From assembly GCA_963779765.1 (NCBI GenBank), contig CAVZZP010000001.1, forward strand, positions 62,001 to 126,000: a DNA stretch of 64,000 nt. The letters are read 5' to 3'. The notes under the pieces are model-generated. The model made no database searches and was not told the DNA's origin. It saw only the letters and a list, made by a program, of their open reading frames with translations. Each line of letters starts with the position of its first letter. Position 1 is the stretch's first letter. The DNA is from Silicimonas sp963779765 (lineage in GTDB: Bacteria > Pseudomonadota > Alphaproteobacteria > Rhodobacterales > Rhodobacteraceae). This document shows, piece after piece, positions 44,026 through 54,068 of this stretch. The position numbers and the translations under genes are program-made.

Positions 44026-46816
44026 CTACTCGGCCGCAACCGCGTCTTTCGCCTTCTCGACCCGAACCGCCGAGAACTTGAACTCGGGGATCTTGCCGAA
44101 GGGATCGAGAGCGGGGTTCGTCAGGATGTTCGCCGCCGCCTCGACATAGGCGAACGGCAGGAAGACCTGACCCTCGCCGATTGCGCGATCCGACCGCGCC
44201 ATGACCGATACCGTCCCGCGCCGGGTGGTGAGCTGGACATAGTCCCCCGCCTCGACGCCAAGCGCACGCAAGGTGCGCGGATGCATCGAACAGTTGGCCT
44301 CGGGCTCCACCGCGTCCAGCACCTTGGAGCGCCGCGTCATCGAGCCCGTGTGCCAATGCTCGAGCTGGCGACCGGTGATGAGGACCATCGGATACTCGAC
44401 GTCGGGCAGTTCGTCCGGCGGGATGACACTGGCGGGGGTGAATTTCGCCCGCCCGTCCGCCCGCGGGAAGCCGTCGCCGAAGACGATCGGCTGACCCGGA
44501 TCCTCGGGCGAGAGCGAGGGATAGGTCACCGCCGAGCGTTCGAGACGCTCCCAGGTGATGTTGTCGAGCGACTTCATGTTGATCTTCATCTCGGCGAAGA
44601 CCTGGCGCGGGTGGGTGTAATCCCAGTCGAGTCCCAGCCGCTTGGCCAGTTCGACCTCGATCCACCAGTCTTCCTTCGCGTCGCCCGGCGGCGGCACCAC
44701 CGGACGGCCCATCTGGACCTGCCTGTTCGTGTTGGTGACGGTGCCGGTCTTCTCGTACCAGGCCGAAGACGGCAGGATCACGTCGGCGTAGTTCGCCGTC
44801 TCGGTCAGGAAGATGTCCTGCACGATAAGGTGTTCCAGCTTCGCCAGCGCGTCGCGGGCGTGGCTGGCGTCGGGGTCGGACATGGCCGGGTTCTCGCCCA
44901 GGATGTACATTCCTCGGATGTCGCCGGCATGGATCGCGTCCATGATCTCGACTACGGTCAGGCCCTTCTCGGACGAGAAGTCGCTGGACTTCCAGACATC
45001 CGTAAAGGCCGAACGCACGCCGTCGTCCGTGACCGACTGGTAGTCGGGCAGGAACATCGGAATGAGGCCCGCGTCCGACGCGCCTTGCACGTTGTTCTGG
45101 CCGCGCAGCGGGTGGAGGCCCGAACCGGGACGACCCACCTGCCCTGTCATCAGCGCGAGGCTGATAAGGCAGCGCGAGTTGTCCGTGCCGTGGATGTGCT
45201 GGGAAATGCCCATGCCCCAGAAGATCATCCCCGCCTTGGCGCCCGCGAAAGTGCGGGCCACGTCGCGAAGAACCTCGGCGTCAATGCCGCAGACCGCTGC
45301 CATCTTCTCCGGCGGGAAGCCTTTCAGGTGCTCCTTCATCGCCTCCCAGTTCTCGGTATAGCCCTGGATGTACTGCTCGTCGTAGAGCCCTTCCTCGACG
45401 ATCGTGTGCATGATCGCGTTCAGCATCGACACATCCGCGCCCGGCTTGAACTGGAGCATATGCGAGGCATAGCGCTTCAGTCCGTTGGCGCGCGGATCCA
45501 TGACGATCAGCTTCCCGCCCCGCTTGGTGAACTGCTTGAAGTAAGTCGCCGCGACCGGGTGGTTCTCGACCGGGTTGCAGCCGATGGCGATGGCCACGTC
45601 CGCATTCTCGATCTCGTTGAAGGTCGCGGTGACGGCAGCGCTGCCGACGTTCTCCATCAGGGCCGCTACCGATGAGGCGTGGCAGAGACGCGTGCAATGG
45701 TCGACGTTGTTGTGGCCGAAGCCCTGGCGGATCAGCTTCTGGAAGAGATAGGCCTCTTCGTTCGAGCACTTGGCCGAGCCGAAGCCCGCCACGCGCCGTC
45801 CCGTATCCTCGCGCAGCTTCGCAAGGCCGTTCGCGGCGGCGTCCAGCGCCTCATCCCAGGTCGCTTCGCGGAAGTGGGTCAGGATGTTCGCGGGATCGAC
45901 GTTCAGCCCTTTCTCGGGCGCGTCCTCGCGTCGGATCAGGGGCTTCGTCAGGCGATGCGGGTGCTGGATGTAGTCGAAACCGAAGCGGCCCTTGACGCAG
46001 AGCCTGTTCTCGTTCGCCGGGCCATCGATGCCCTCGACGTACTTGATCTTCCCGTCCTTGACCTTGAACGAGATCTGGCAGCCGACGCCGCAATAGGGGC
46101 AGACGGAATCCACTTCGCTGTCGAAGTCGGCACTGTCGCCGACCTGGGCATCGTCCACTACGGTCGCGGGCATCAGCGCACCCGTCGGACAAGCCTGGAC
46201 GCATTCGCCGCAGGCGACGCAGGTCGAGGCGCCCATGGGGTCGTCCTGGTCGAACACGATCTTCGAAGTCGTGGCCGCGGTAGGCCATGCCGATCACGTC
46301 GTTGACCTGCACGTCGCGGCAGGCACGGACGCAGAGGTTGCACTGGATGCAGGCGTCGAGGTTGACGCGCATGGCGACGTGGCTGGCGTCGAGAAGCGGG
46401 ACGCGGACTTCTTCCATAGGAGGGAAGCGGCTTTCGGTAACGCCGTTCAAATCCGCCATGTCCCAGAAGTGCGAGGACTTGTCGTGCGCGACGTCGCGCT
46501 TGGGCTGGTCGGCGACCAGAAGCTCGGTGACGAGTTTCCGCGCCTTTTCAGCGCGTTCCGATGCGGACTTCACCACAATGCCTTCGGCGACAGGCCGGAT
46601 GCACGAGGCGACGAGAACGCGCTCGCCCTCTACCTCGACCATGCAGGCGCGGCAGTTGCCGTCGGGGCGATAGCCCGGTGCCGGCTTGTGGCACAGGTGT
46701 GGGATCCGCAGACCCTGCCCAAAGGCGGCCTCCCAGATCGTGGTGCCCTCGGGAACGGTGACCTCGCGCCCGTCGAGCGTGAAGGTGACCTGTTGGATTT
46801 GTGCTCCATCCGGCAT
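44026..46816 (-). CDS. fdsA: NAD-dependent formate dehydrogenase, Mo/W catalytic subunit, frameshifted
   Basis: About 929 residues after one correction. Domain order: [2Fe-2S] plant-type ferredoxin (CHKPAPGY, GNCRAC, 40-60), NuoG-like Fe-S region with CIQCNLCVRAC and CVACGECVQAC, then the molybdopterin oxidoreductase with its own 4Fe-4S loop CPYCGVGC and the metal-ligand cysteine in NVDHCTRLCH (about 375). Near 46263-46267 an extra base breaks the frame in the ferredoxin region; correction gives HDFKIVFDQDDP. It oxidises formate to CO2. Whether Mo or W is bound cannot be told. It starts 4 bases after the fdsB stop. Confidence 0.93.
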
Positions 46817-46820
46817 GGCG

Positions 46821-48570
46821 TCAGTTCCTGTTCTCGAGAGAGCCCGTCGTGTCGTAGCCGTCTTCCGGCGGCACGTACTCGGACTCGTCCATGAAGTGCT
46901 TGATGGTCAGGCGGATCGGGTTCGGCGCGGCCTGTCCCAGACCGCAGATCGAGGCGTCGGCCAGGACCGTGCAGAGGTCTTCCAGGAGGTCGACGTCCCA
47001 GACGTCCTTCTCCATCAGCTTGACCGCCTTTTCGCAGCCGACCCGGCAGGGGGTGCATTGGCCGCAGCTTTCATCCTCGAAGAAGCGAAGCATGTTGAGC
47101 GCGGCGGCCTTGGCGCTGTCACGGTCCGACAGGACGACGACGGCGGCGGACCCGATGAACGAGCCGTGGGGCTGAAGCGTGTCGAAGTCGAGCGGGATGT
47201 CGTTCATGTGGGCCGGCAGCAGACCCGAAGACGGACCGCCGGGCTGGTAAGCCTTGAAGCTGTGACCGTCGAGCATTCCGCCCGATGCCTCGATGATGTC
47301 GGTGATGGTCGATCCCGCGGGCAGCAGATGCACGCCCGGGTTCTTCACGCGACCCGATACCGAATAGCTCCGAAGCCCCTTGCGGCCGTTCTTTTCGGTG
47401 GCGCTCAGGCACTCCGGACCTTCGCGGCAAATCTTGGCGATCCAGTGAAGCGTCTCGACGTTGTGGACCAGAGTGGGACGGTCGAAGATGCCGACCTGCG
47501 CCACGAAGGGCGGGCGGTGGCGCGGAAGGCCGCGCTTGCCCTCGATCGAACTCGATCATCGCCAATTCCTCGCCGCAGATATAGGCGCCCGCGCCACGAC
47601 GAAGGTCGATGAAGCCCTTGCCGACGATGCCGGCGTCTTCCAGCGCCGCGATCTCGCGGCGGAGGATTTCGAGGACGGCGGGATATTCGTCGCGCATGTA
47701 GATGAAGGCGCGCTCGGCCTCGACGGCCCATGCGGCGATCAACATGCCCTCAAGAAAGAGGTGCGGCGTACGCTCCAGATAGTAGCGGTCCTTGAAGGTC
47801 CCCGGCTCGCCCTCGTCACCGTTGACGGCCAGGTAGCGCGGACCGGGGTTCGCGCGGACAAAGCCCCACTTCTTGCCGGACGGGAAGCCCGCACCGCCAA
47901 GACCGCGAAGCCCGGAAGCGAGAATGGTCTCCTGAACCTTCTCCCAGTCGCCACTCTGGCGGAGGTCGAGGAACGCCTTGTAACCCCCTGCCGCGCGGTA
48001 GGTTTCCAGCGTCTCATAATCCGGCATGTCGGCGTGGGTATGGCCGTGCGCGATGGCCTCGCGCACCTTCTCGGGTGTCGCGTGGTCGATGTGGTAGTGG
48101 CCCAGTTCGAGGACGGGCGCGGTGTCGCAGCGGCCCATGCAGGGCGCGCGGAGGACACGCACCTCGGCCGGGTCCAGACCGTCTTCCAGCGCCTTCTTCA
48201 GTTGCTGCGCGCCTGCAAGTTCGCAGGACAGAGAATCGCATACCCGGATGGTCAGGGCGGGCGGCGAGGCCTCGCCTTCGCGGACCACGTCGAAGTGGGC
48301 GTAGAAGGTGGCGACTTCATAGATTTCGGCCTGCGGCAGACGCATCTCTTCGGCCAGGGCCACGACGTGGCGGGCCGACAGCTGACCGTATTCGTCCTGG
48401 ATCAGGTGAAGGAATTCGATGAGCAGGTCGCGCCGACGCGGGCGGTCGCCCAGAAGCGCGCGAACCTCGTCCAGCGCGGCGTCGTCGGCCTGCCGTCCCT
48501 TGGGGGTACGGCGGCTGCGCCCCGTGCCTTTCTGCTTCCAAACACCTTTCTGATCGTCAAGCGGCGCCAT
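46821..48570 (-). CDS. fdsB: Formate dehydrogenase diaphorase subunit, fused FdsG-FdsB, frameshifted
   Basis: About 582 residues after one correction. Residues 1 to about 190 are NuoE/FdsG-like with the [2Fe-2S] cysteines in CDSLSCE and CMGRCDTAP; the rest is NuoF/FdsB-like with the NAD/FMN loops GLRGLGGAGFPSGKKWGF (landmarks), NGDEGEPGTFKDR and the 4Fe-4S CGQCTPCRVGC. An extra T near 47551-47554 interrupts it; correction gives IESIEGKRGLPRHRPPF. Methylobacterium Fdh1B has the same fusion; Cupriavidus and Rhodobacter capsulatus encode FdsG separately. ATG 48570 has AAAGGAGG upstream. It passes electrons from FdsA to NAD. Confidence 0.92.
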
Positions 48571-48653
48571 GCGGTCCTCCTTTTGAACGGTCAACGTGCC
48601 TTCAGGAAATCATATGGTCAAATGCGATTACGCTAAGGCCCGATAACAAGGAC

Positions 48654-49539
48654 TTATCGTCCGGGCAGAACCGACCGCCGCAAAGCCTCGACGACCGGGA
48701 TGCCCTGCCCCCGCCTGGGGGACACGAGGCAAACAGCGCGCTCGACCGCCGGATCGGTCAGGGACACGAGCGCGGCACGGTCGAATGTGCCAAGCGCCTC
48801 GACCAGCACCTGGGGTAGGACTGTAGCGCCCATTCCCTGCATGGCCATGACGACGGCGGCCATGAAGCCGTTCGTCTCGGCCACCACGTCGGGTTCGACG
48901 CCAGCCTCCTCGAAAATCCGGTCGAGGATGCGGCGGTTCTGCATCTCGGGTTCGAGAAGGATCAGCGGCAGTTCGGCCGCCTTGGCCCAGGACATGCTCT
49001 CGACCTTGCCGGGGTTGAGGCTGTCGGGGACGAGAAGGACGTACTTTTCGCGGTAAAGCTCGTCGATCCGCAGGAAATCCGCCGAAGCGGCGTCGGCATA
49101 GGTCAGCCCCGCGTCGAAGCGGCCATCCTCGATCCCCTGCTGGATGGCGAGAGACGTGGTCGAACTCGATGCGCGTGCGGATGCCAGGATGCGCCTCGCG
49201 CAGACGATGCGCTACATGAGCGGCAAAGGCGGTTGCCGTCGGAATGGCGGCAAGGACCAGCCGCCCCACGACCTCGCCCTTGGCGGCGCGGACTTCTTCT
49301 TCCAGCGTTCGCACCTGGTCGAGAATGCCGAGGGCATGGTTCACGATGGACTGGCCTTCGGCGGTAAGCCCCTGGAACCGGTTGCCACGCTTGACGATCT
49401 GGGTATCCAGCCGCTCTTCGAGGTTCCGGATCCGCATCGAGAAAGCGGGCTGCGACATCCCGCAGGTCTCGGCCGCCTTGGCAAAGTGCCTCTGGCGCGT
49501 CAGCGCGACGAGGCATTGGAGGTCTCTGAGGTCCAGCAT
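48654..49539 (-). CDS. LysR-family regulator of formate dehydrogenase, frameshifted
   Basis: About 294 residues after correction. Residues 1-60: LysR helix-turn-helix (HFAKAAETCGMSQPAFSMRI). The sensor domain follows; near 49155-49160 one extra base in GTCTCTCGCC breaks it, and correction gives LAIQQGIEDGRFDAGLTY with continuation to PVVEALRRSVLPGR. GGAGCC precedes ATG 49539. It lies 83 bases upstream of fdsB in the same direction, a position typical of fds regulators, and is divergent from the ligase pair, so it may control both. Confidence 0.85.
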
Positions 49540-49608
49540 CGCGGCTCCTTTGCTTCCCATCTCGCACAGGGGAACGGGCGCGCACAAGTTGACAGGCCCA
49601 GAACTCGC

Positions 49609-49618
49609 TGGTATACCA
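49609..49618. promoter_or_regulatory. TGGTATACCA palindrome between LysR-fds and the second ligase operon
   Basis: A perfect 10-base palindrome in the 118-base divergent region, 39 bases before ATG 49658 and 69 bases before the LysR start. It is identical to the sites at 23596 and 36996. Confidence 0.65.
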
Positions 49619-49657
49619 CACACCACGCACGCGTGAACACGGAGGGGAGGCCGCGAC

Positions 49658-50833
49658 ATGCTGCTTTCTGAATACAAGTCCAAGGAATTGCTGCACCAAT
49701 ACGGCCTGAAGGTGCCGTCGGGCCGCATCGCGCGCACTGCCGACGAGGCCGAGGCCGCCTGCGCCGGCATCCTGTCAGGCGCCTATCCCGGCATCGCCTC
49801 CAAGAAATACGCGGTTAAGGCCCAGATCGCCGCCGGCGGTCGCGGGCTTGCAGGCGGCGTGCGCTTCGCCGCAACTCCATCGTCCGTGCGCGACGAAGCG
49901 GCTCGGATGCTTGGACGCAAGCTCGTCACGCAGCAGACCGGGCCTGAGGGCGAGACGGTCGCCAGCGTCTATGTCGAGGCCGCTCTCGACTTGAAGGCGC
50001 AGTACTTCGTGGCCTTCGCTCTCGACCTCAACTCTGGCGCGCCGATGCTTCTTGCGTCGTCGGATGGCGGCGTCGAGTTCGAGCAGAAAGCGCGGATGGA
50101 TTCGGACACGGTACATACCCTCGTCATGCCCGAGGAGGATCGCGCCGCCCTCACCGCCTTCCTCTCGGACCTTGGTGTCGACGAGTCGGCGGCGGACCCC
50201 ATCCTGGCCGCACGGCGCGCCTTTCTCGACAACGACATGACTCTTCTCGAAATCAACCCCTTCGCGAAAACCGCCGAGGGCGACTGGGTCGCCATCGACG
50301 CCAAGATCACGCTCGACGCCTCGGCCGCCTTCCGTCACCCCGAGTTCGAGACGATGCTGGCCGAGCAGGCGATCCCCGGCGTCGAGGCCGAGGCCGCCAA
50401 GAGCAACATCAACTTCGTGAAGCTGGACGGCGACATGGGCGTCGTGGTGAACGGCGCGGGGCTTGGCCTCGCCACCAACGACATGATCGCCGACGCGGGT
50501 GGAAAAGCGGCCAACTTCATGGACATCCGCACCACCGCGACCAGCTTCGACATCGCCAAGGGGGTCGAGCTTTTGCTGAAGGACCCGAAGGTGAAGGTGA
50601 TCCTTCTGAACGTCCACGGCGGCGGCATGACGGTCTGCGACACGGTGGCCGAAGGCGTGGCCTTCGCCTACAGCCGGGCCGAACGCAAGCTGCCCTGCGT
50701 GGCGCGGCTGGCCGGGACGAATGCCGATTGGGGCCTGCGCATCCTGAAGGACCGCAAGGTTCCCGCCGAAGTCGTCAGCGACATGACCGGAGCGGTGAAA
50801 CGCGCGGTCGCCGTGGCGGGAGGAGCGCGCTGA
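49658..50833 (+). CDS. Divergent ATP-grasp acyl-CoA ligase beta-like subunit
   Basis: A 391-residue relative of SucC/MtkA. KAQIAAGGRGLAGGV (about 50-64), EINPFAKT and NGAGLGLATNDMI are recognisable, but elsewhere it departs strongly from both SucC and MtkA; the segment normally IFGGIMRCDVIAEG is LNVHGGGMTVCDTVAEG. It should ligate a carboxylic acid to CoA with ATP, together with the next gene, whose start overlaps its stop. Substrate unknown; divergence from fds and the shared operator suggest oxalate, malate, glyoxylate- or formate-linked acids. GGAGGGGAGG precedes ATG 49658. Confidence 0.8.
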   Translation: MLLSEYKSKELLHQYGLKVPSGRIARTADEAEAACAGILSGAYPGIASKKYAVKAQIAAGGRGLAGGVRFAATPSSVRDEAARMLGRKLVTQQTGPEGETVASVYVEAALDLKAQYFVAFALDLNSGAPMLLASSDGGVEFEQKARMDSDTVHTLVMPEEDRAALTAFLSDLGVDESAADPILAARRAFLDNDMTLLEINPFAKTAEGDWVAIDAKITLDASAAFRHPEFETMLAEQAIPGVEAEAAKSNINFVKLDGDMGVVVNGAGLGLATNDMIADAGGKAANFMDIRTTATSFDIAKGVELLLKDPKVKVILLNVHGGGMTVCDTVAEGVAFAYSRAERKLPCVARLAGTNADWGLRILKDRKVPAEVVSDMTGAVKRAVAVAGGAR

Positions 50834-51711
50834 TGTCCATTCTCGTGAATGCAGACACCAAGGTCCTGATCCAGGGGATGACCGGCAGGGCCGGCACCTT
50901 CTACGCCGATCAGACCATGCGCTATGGCACGAACGTCGTTGCCGGCGTCCGCCCGGGCCGGGGTGCCACCCGGCACCTGGGCCTGCCGATCTACGACACG
51001 GTGAAGGACGCCGTGCGCGAGACGGGAGCCAATGCCTCGCTCGTGATCGTACCCGCGCCCAAGGCGGCAGACGCGATCATCGAAGCGATCGAGGCCGGGA
51101 TCGGCACGATCGTCTGCGTCACCGAGCGGGTGCCCCAGCACGACATGGGCCGGGTGAAACGCGCGCTTCAAGGCTCGAAGACCGTACTGATCGGACCGAA
51201 CAGCCAGGGTATCCTGACCCCCGGGCAGTGCAAGATCGGCGTGATGCCGACAAAGGACGCGACGGCGGGCGGGGTCGGAATCGTCTCGCGCTCGGCCTCG
51301 CTGACGTCCGAGGTCCTGGCGCGGTGTTCCGCGGCGAGGCTGGGCCAGTCGACCACCGTGGGCGTGGGCGGCGACGCCCTTCACGGCGTGGGCTTCGTCG
51401 AGTGCCTGAAGCTCTTCCGCGATGATCCCGAGACCGAGGCCGTCGTGCTGATCGGCGAGATCGGCGGGCGCGAAGAGGAGAAGGCGGCGGAGTACCTTTC
51501 CGGCACCGACTACGGCAAGCCCGTGATCGCACTGGTGGTCGGCAGACATGCCCCAGAAGGCCGCCGCATGGGACATGCGGGCACGCTTTCGGTGCTCGGG
51601 GCCCTGTCGGCGGAAGACAAGATCTCGCGACTGAAATCGGCGGGCGTTCTGGTTGCGAAGGACGCCGATCATGTGGTCGATACGGTCCTGACTGCTCTCC
51701 ACCGCAAGTAG
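50833..51711 (+). CDS. Divergent acyl-CoA ligase alpha-like subunit (SucD/MtkB family)
   Basis: A 292-residue CoA-binding subunit. LIQGMTGRAGTFYADQTMRYG (landmarks 13-33), GVRPGRGATRHLG, GPNSQGILTPGQ and the active-site histidine in RRMGHAGTLSVLG (about 245) are in the family positions. PPPFAAD of SucD is replaced by VPAPKAAD and GPNCPG by GPNSQG, so the CoA/acyl pocket is altered. ATG 50833 overlaps the partner's stop (ATGA-like coupling). It is not the TCA enzyme, which is better represented by 39080. Confidence 0.8.
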   Translation: MSILVNADTKVLIQGMTGRAGTFYADQTMRYGTNVVAGVRPGRGATRHLGLPIYDTVKDAVRETGANASLVIVPAPKAADAIIEAIEAGIGTIVCVTERVPQHDMGRVKRALQGSKTVLIGPNSQGILTPGQCKIGVMPTKDATAGGVGIVSRSASLTSEVLARCSAARLGQSTTVGVGGDALHGVGFVECLKLFRDDPETEAVVLIGEIGGREEEKAAEYLSGTDYGKPVIALVVGRHAPEGRRMGHAGTLSVLGALSAEDKISRLKSAGVLVAKDADHVVDTVLTALHRK

Positions 51712-51719
51712 GATCGCCG

Positions 51720-52712
51720 ATGCCCCAAGCCCTGCCCCAGACCATGCGCGCTATCGTCATGCGCGAACCCGGCGCGCCTGACGTGCTGGAGATCGCCGAG
51801 ATCGAGACCCCTGAGCCTCGACCGCACGAGGTGCTGATCCGGGTGACGGCCGCAGGCGTGAACGGCCCCGACCTGGTGCAACGCCGCGGGCATTATCCGC
51901 CGCCGAAGGGAGCATCACCTCATCTCGGCCTCGAGGTCTCGGGCGAGGTCGTGGCGACCGGATCGGACGCGACACGCTGGACGGTCGGCGACCGGGTCGT
52001 GGCGCTGACGAACGGCGGAGGCTATGCCGAATTCGTGGCCGTCGACGCGTCGCATTGCCTGACCCTGCCTGAAGGCCTCGACGAGATCGACGCGGCGGGT
52101 CTGCCCGAAACCTATTTCACAGTCTGGTCCAACGTCTTCTACGGTCACGATATTCCGACGGGAGGGTCCTTCCTCGTCCACGGCGGCGCAGGCGGCATCG
52201 GCTCGACGGCGGTGCAGCTTGGCCATGCCTTCGGGCTGAAGGTGCTGACGACCGTTCCCGATGCTGCGGCGGCGGAGTTCGCCACCGGCCTCGGCGCGGA
52301 TCGCGCGATCAACTTCAACGATGAGGACTTCGTCGAGGTCGTCCGCGAGGCAGGCGGCGCGGACATCGTTCTCGACATCATCGGCGGCGACTACGTCGCA
52401 CGGAACATCAAGGCCTGCCGGCCCGATGCCCGGATCATCCAGCTTGCCTTCAACGCAGGCTCGAAGGTCGAGATCGACCTGATGCCAATCATGCTAAAAC
52501 GCCTCAGCTACACCGGCTCCACGCTCCGCTCGCGGCCCGACGCCTTCAAGGCCGCCGTCGCTGCCGAGTTGCAGGACAAGGTCTGGCCGCTTTTCGGAAA
52601 GGGCAAGCTGCGCCCGGTCACCCACGAGGTGCTGCCGCTCGAAAAAGCGGCCGATGCGCATCGGCTGATGGAGTCCGCCGGGCATGCCGGCAAGATCCTT
52701 CTGAAGCCATAA
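51720..52712 (+). CDS. NAD(P)H:quinone oxidoreductase, zinc-free MDR family
   Basis: A 330-residue quinone oxidoreductase of the QOR/PIG3 branch of the medium-chain superfamily. GADQ..-type entry NGPDLVQRRGHYPPPKG near 45-61, the NADPH loop VHGGAGGIGSTAVQLG (about 148-163) and VLDIIGGDYVARN are family marks; no catalytic or structural zinc cysteines are present. ATG 51720 or 51744 may be the start. It lies 8 bases after the ligase pair. It could reduce an enoyl- or quinone-type compound; a place in acyl-CoA reduction is possible but unproven. Confidence 0.83.
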   Translation: MPQALPQTMRAIVMREPGAPDVLEIAEIETPEPRPHEVLIRVTAAGVNGPDLVQRRGHYPPPKGASPHLGLEVSGEVVATGSDATRWTVGDRVVALTNGGGYAEFVAVDASHCLTLPEGLDEIDAAGLPETYFTVWSNVFYGHDIPTGGSFLVHGGAGGIGSTAVQLGHAFGLKVLTTVPDAAAAEFATGLGADRAINFNDEDFVEVVREAGGADIVLDIIGGDYVARNIKACRPDARIIQLAFNAGSKVEIDLMPIMLKRLSYTGSTLRSRPDAFKAAVAAELQDKVWPLFGKGKLRPVTHEVLPLEKAADAHRLMESAGHAGKILLKP

Positions 52713-52745
52713 AAACCAACGAAAACAAAAAACAGGGAGAGAGAC

Positions 52746-54020
52746 GTGAGAAAGGTCTGGAACTTCGTCGAGGAATACTCGGCGCTTCTCATCCTCGGCG
52801 CGATCGCCGCGCTGATCTGGGCCAACCTGGCACCGGACAGCTATCACCACGTCGTCGAATTCCCCCTGATGGAAGGCGGCCCCGTAGGCGCCATGCACGA
52901 TGATGGACAGGGCCACGTGGGCCGCGTCCTGACCCTGCACTTTCTCGTCAACGACATCCTGATGGCCTTCTTCTTCGCGCTTGCGGGCAAGGAAGTCTGG
53001 GAAGCCGTGGCACTTCGCGAGGGATCGCTTCGCGGCAAGAAAGCCGTGACGCCCCTTATCGCAACGGCAGGCGGAATGCTGGGCCCGGTGGCGGTCTACC
53101 TGATTGGTGCAATGATGCTGGGCAAGTTCGCGACGCTGGCGAACGGCTGGGCCATCCCGACGGCGACCGACATCGCCTTTTCCTACCTCGTCGGGCGGAT
53201 CGTCTTCGGCGCGGGCCACCCTGCCGTCGGGTTCCTCCTTCTCCTTGCCATCGCGGACGACGCGGCGGGGCTCATCATCCTCGCTATCTTCTATCCTTCC
53301 GGTGAGTTGGCTCCCGCCTGGCTCCTCGTGTCTCTGGCCGCGGCTGTGGGCGCCTATGTCCTCTTCAACTGGCTTCCCCGGAGACTGGACCGGCACAAGC
53401 AGGATCGCCCGAATTCGACCTTCTTCCGCAAGACCCTGTCCTTCTGGCCCTACCTGATTGCGGGGGCGATTTCCTGGTATGCCTTCCATCAGGCCGGCAT
53501 CCACCCGGCCTTGGGTCTTCTGCCGATCGTGCCGGCCTTCCCGCACGGCGACATCGACTACGGCATCTTCGCAGAAGAGGAGGTTCACCAGACCGACCTT
53601 CTGAACCACGCCGAGCATGTCCTGAAACGTCCGGTCGAGATTGTACTGTTCTTCTTCGGCCTGATGAACGCGGGCGTCGAATTTTCATCCGTGGGCGCGG
53701 CGACGACGCTGGTGCTGGCGGGCCTTCTGATCGGCAAGCCTCTCGGCATCTTCGCCATGGGTTATCTTGGAGCTCACGTCCTGAAGTTCGGTTTGCCGGA
53801 CGGCATGAAGACTTCGGACCTCTTCGTCCTCGGCTGCGTCGCGGCCATCGGCTTTACGGTCTCGCTCTTCGTGGCCTCAGTCGCCTTCCAGCCGGGTGAG
53901 GTGCAGGACGCTGCGAAGATGGGGGCGCTTCTGTCGTTCTTCGCTGCGTTCGTATCGTACTTCGTGGGAAAGGCGTTCAACGCCAAGGGCGATGCGCCGA
54001 AACCGGCACCGGCCGAGTGA
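52746..54020 (+). CDS. nhaA: Na+/H+ antiporter NhaA
   Basis: A 424-residue antiporter with about a dozen membrane segments. The two essential aspartates are in AIADDAAGLI (about 175-177), and PTATDIAFSYLVG marks the discontinuous helix IV. The start is GTG 52746 behind AGGGAGAG. It follows the quinone oxidoreductase by 33 bases and is followed by a terminator, so it may be the end of the ligase operon. Oxidation of oxalate and formate consumes protons, so an antiporter here could serve pH balance (inference). Confidence 0.9.
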   Translation: MRKVWNFVEEYSALLILGAIAALIWANLAPDSYHHVVEFPLMEGGPVGAMHDDGQGHVGRVLTLHFLVNDILMAFFFALAGKEVWEAVALREGSLRGKKAVTPLIATAGGMLGPVAVYLIGAMMLGKFATLANGWAIPTATDIAFSYLVGRIVFGAGHPAVGFLLLLAIADDAAGLIILAIFYPSGELAPAWLLVSLAAAVGAYVLFNWLPRRLDRHKQDRPNSTFFRKTLSFWPYLIAGAISWYAFHQAGIHPALGLLPIVPAFPHGDIDYGIFAEEEVHQTDLLNHAEHVLKRPVEIVLFFFGLMNAGVEFSSVGAATTLVLAGLLIGKPLGIFAMGYLGAHVLKFGLPDGMKTSDLFVLGCVAAIGFTVSLFVASVAFQPGEVQDAAKMGALLSFFAAFVSYFVGKAFNAKGDAPKPAPAE

Positions 54021-54026
54021 ACCACC

Positions 54027-54051
54027 AGGGCGGCCAGCGGGCCGCCCTTTC
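54027..54051 (+). terminator. Rho-independent terminator after nhaA
   Basis: AGGGCGGCC-AGCG-GGCCGCCCT followed by TTC: a 9-base perfect stem 6 bases past the nhaA stop, with a short T-run. Confidence 0.75.
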
Positions 54052-54068
54052 TCCGTCCGGAGGTCGAG

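Noticed and set aside
43888..45675. A 595-codon plus-strand frame opposite fdsA
   Set aside because: Same reason: fdsA on the other strand carries all expected motifs; the plus frame has none.
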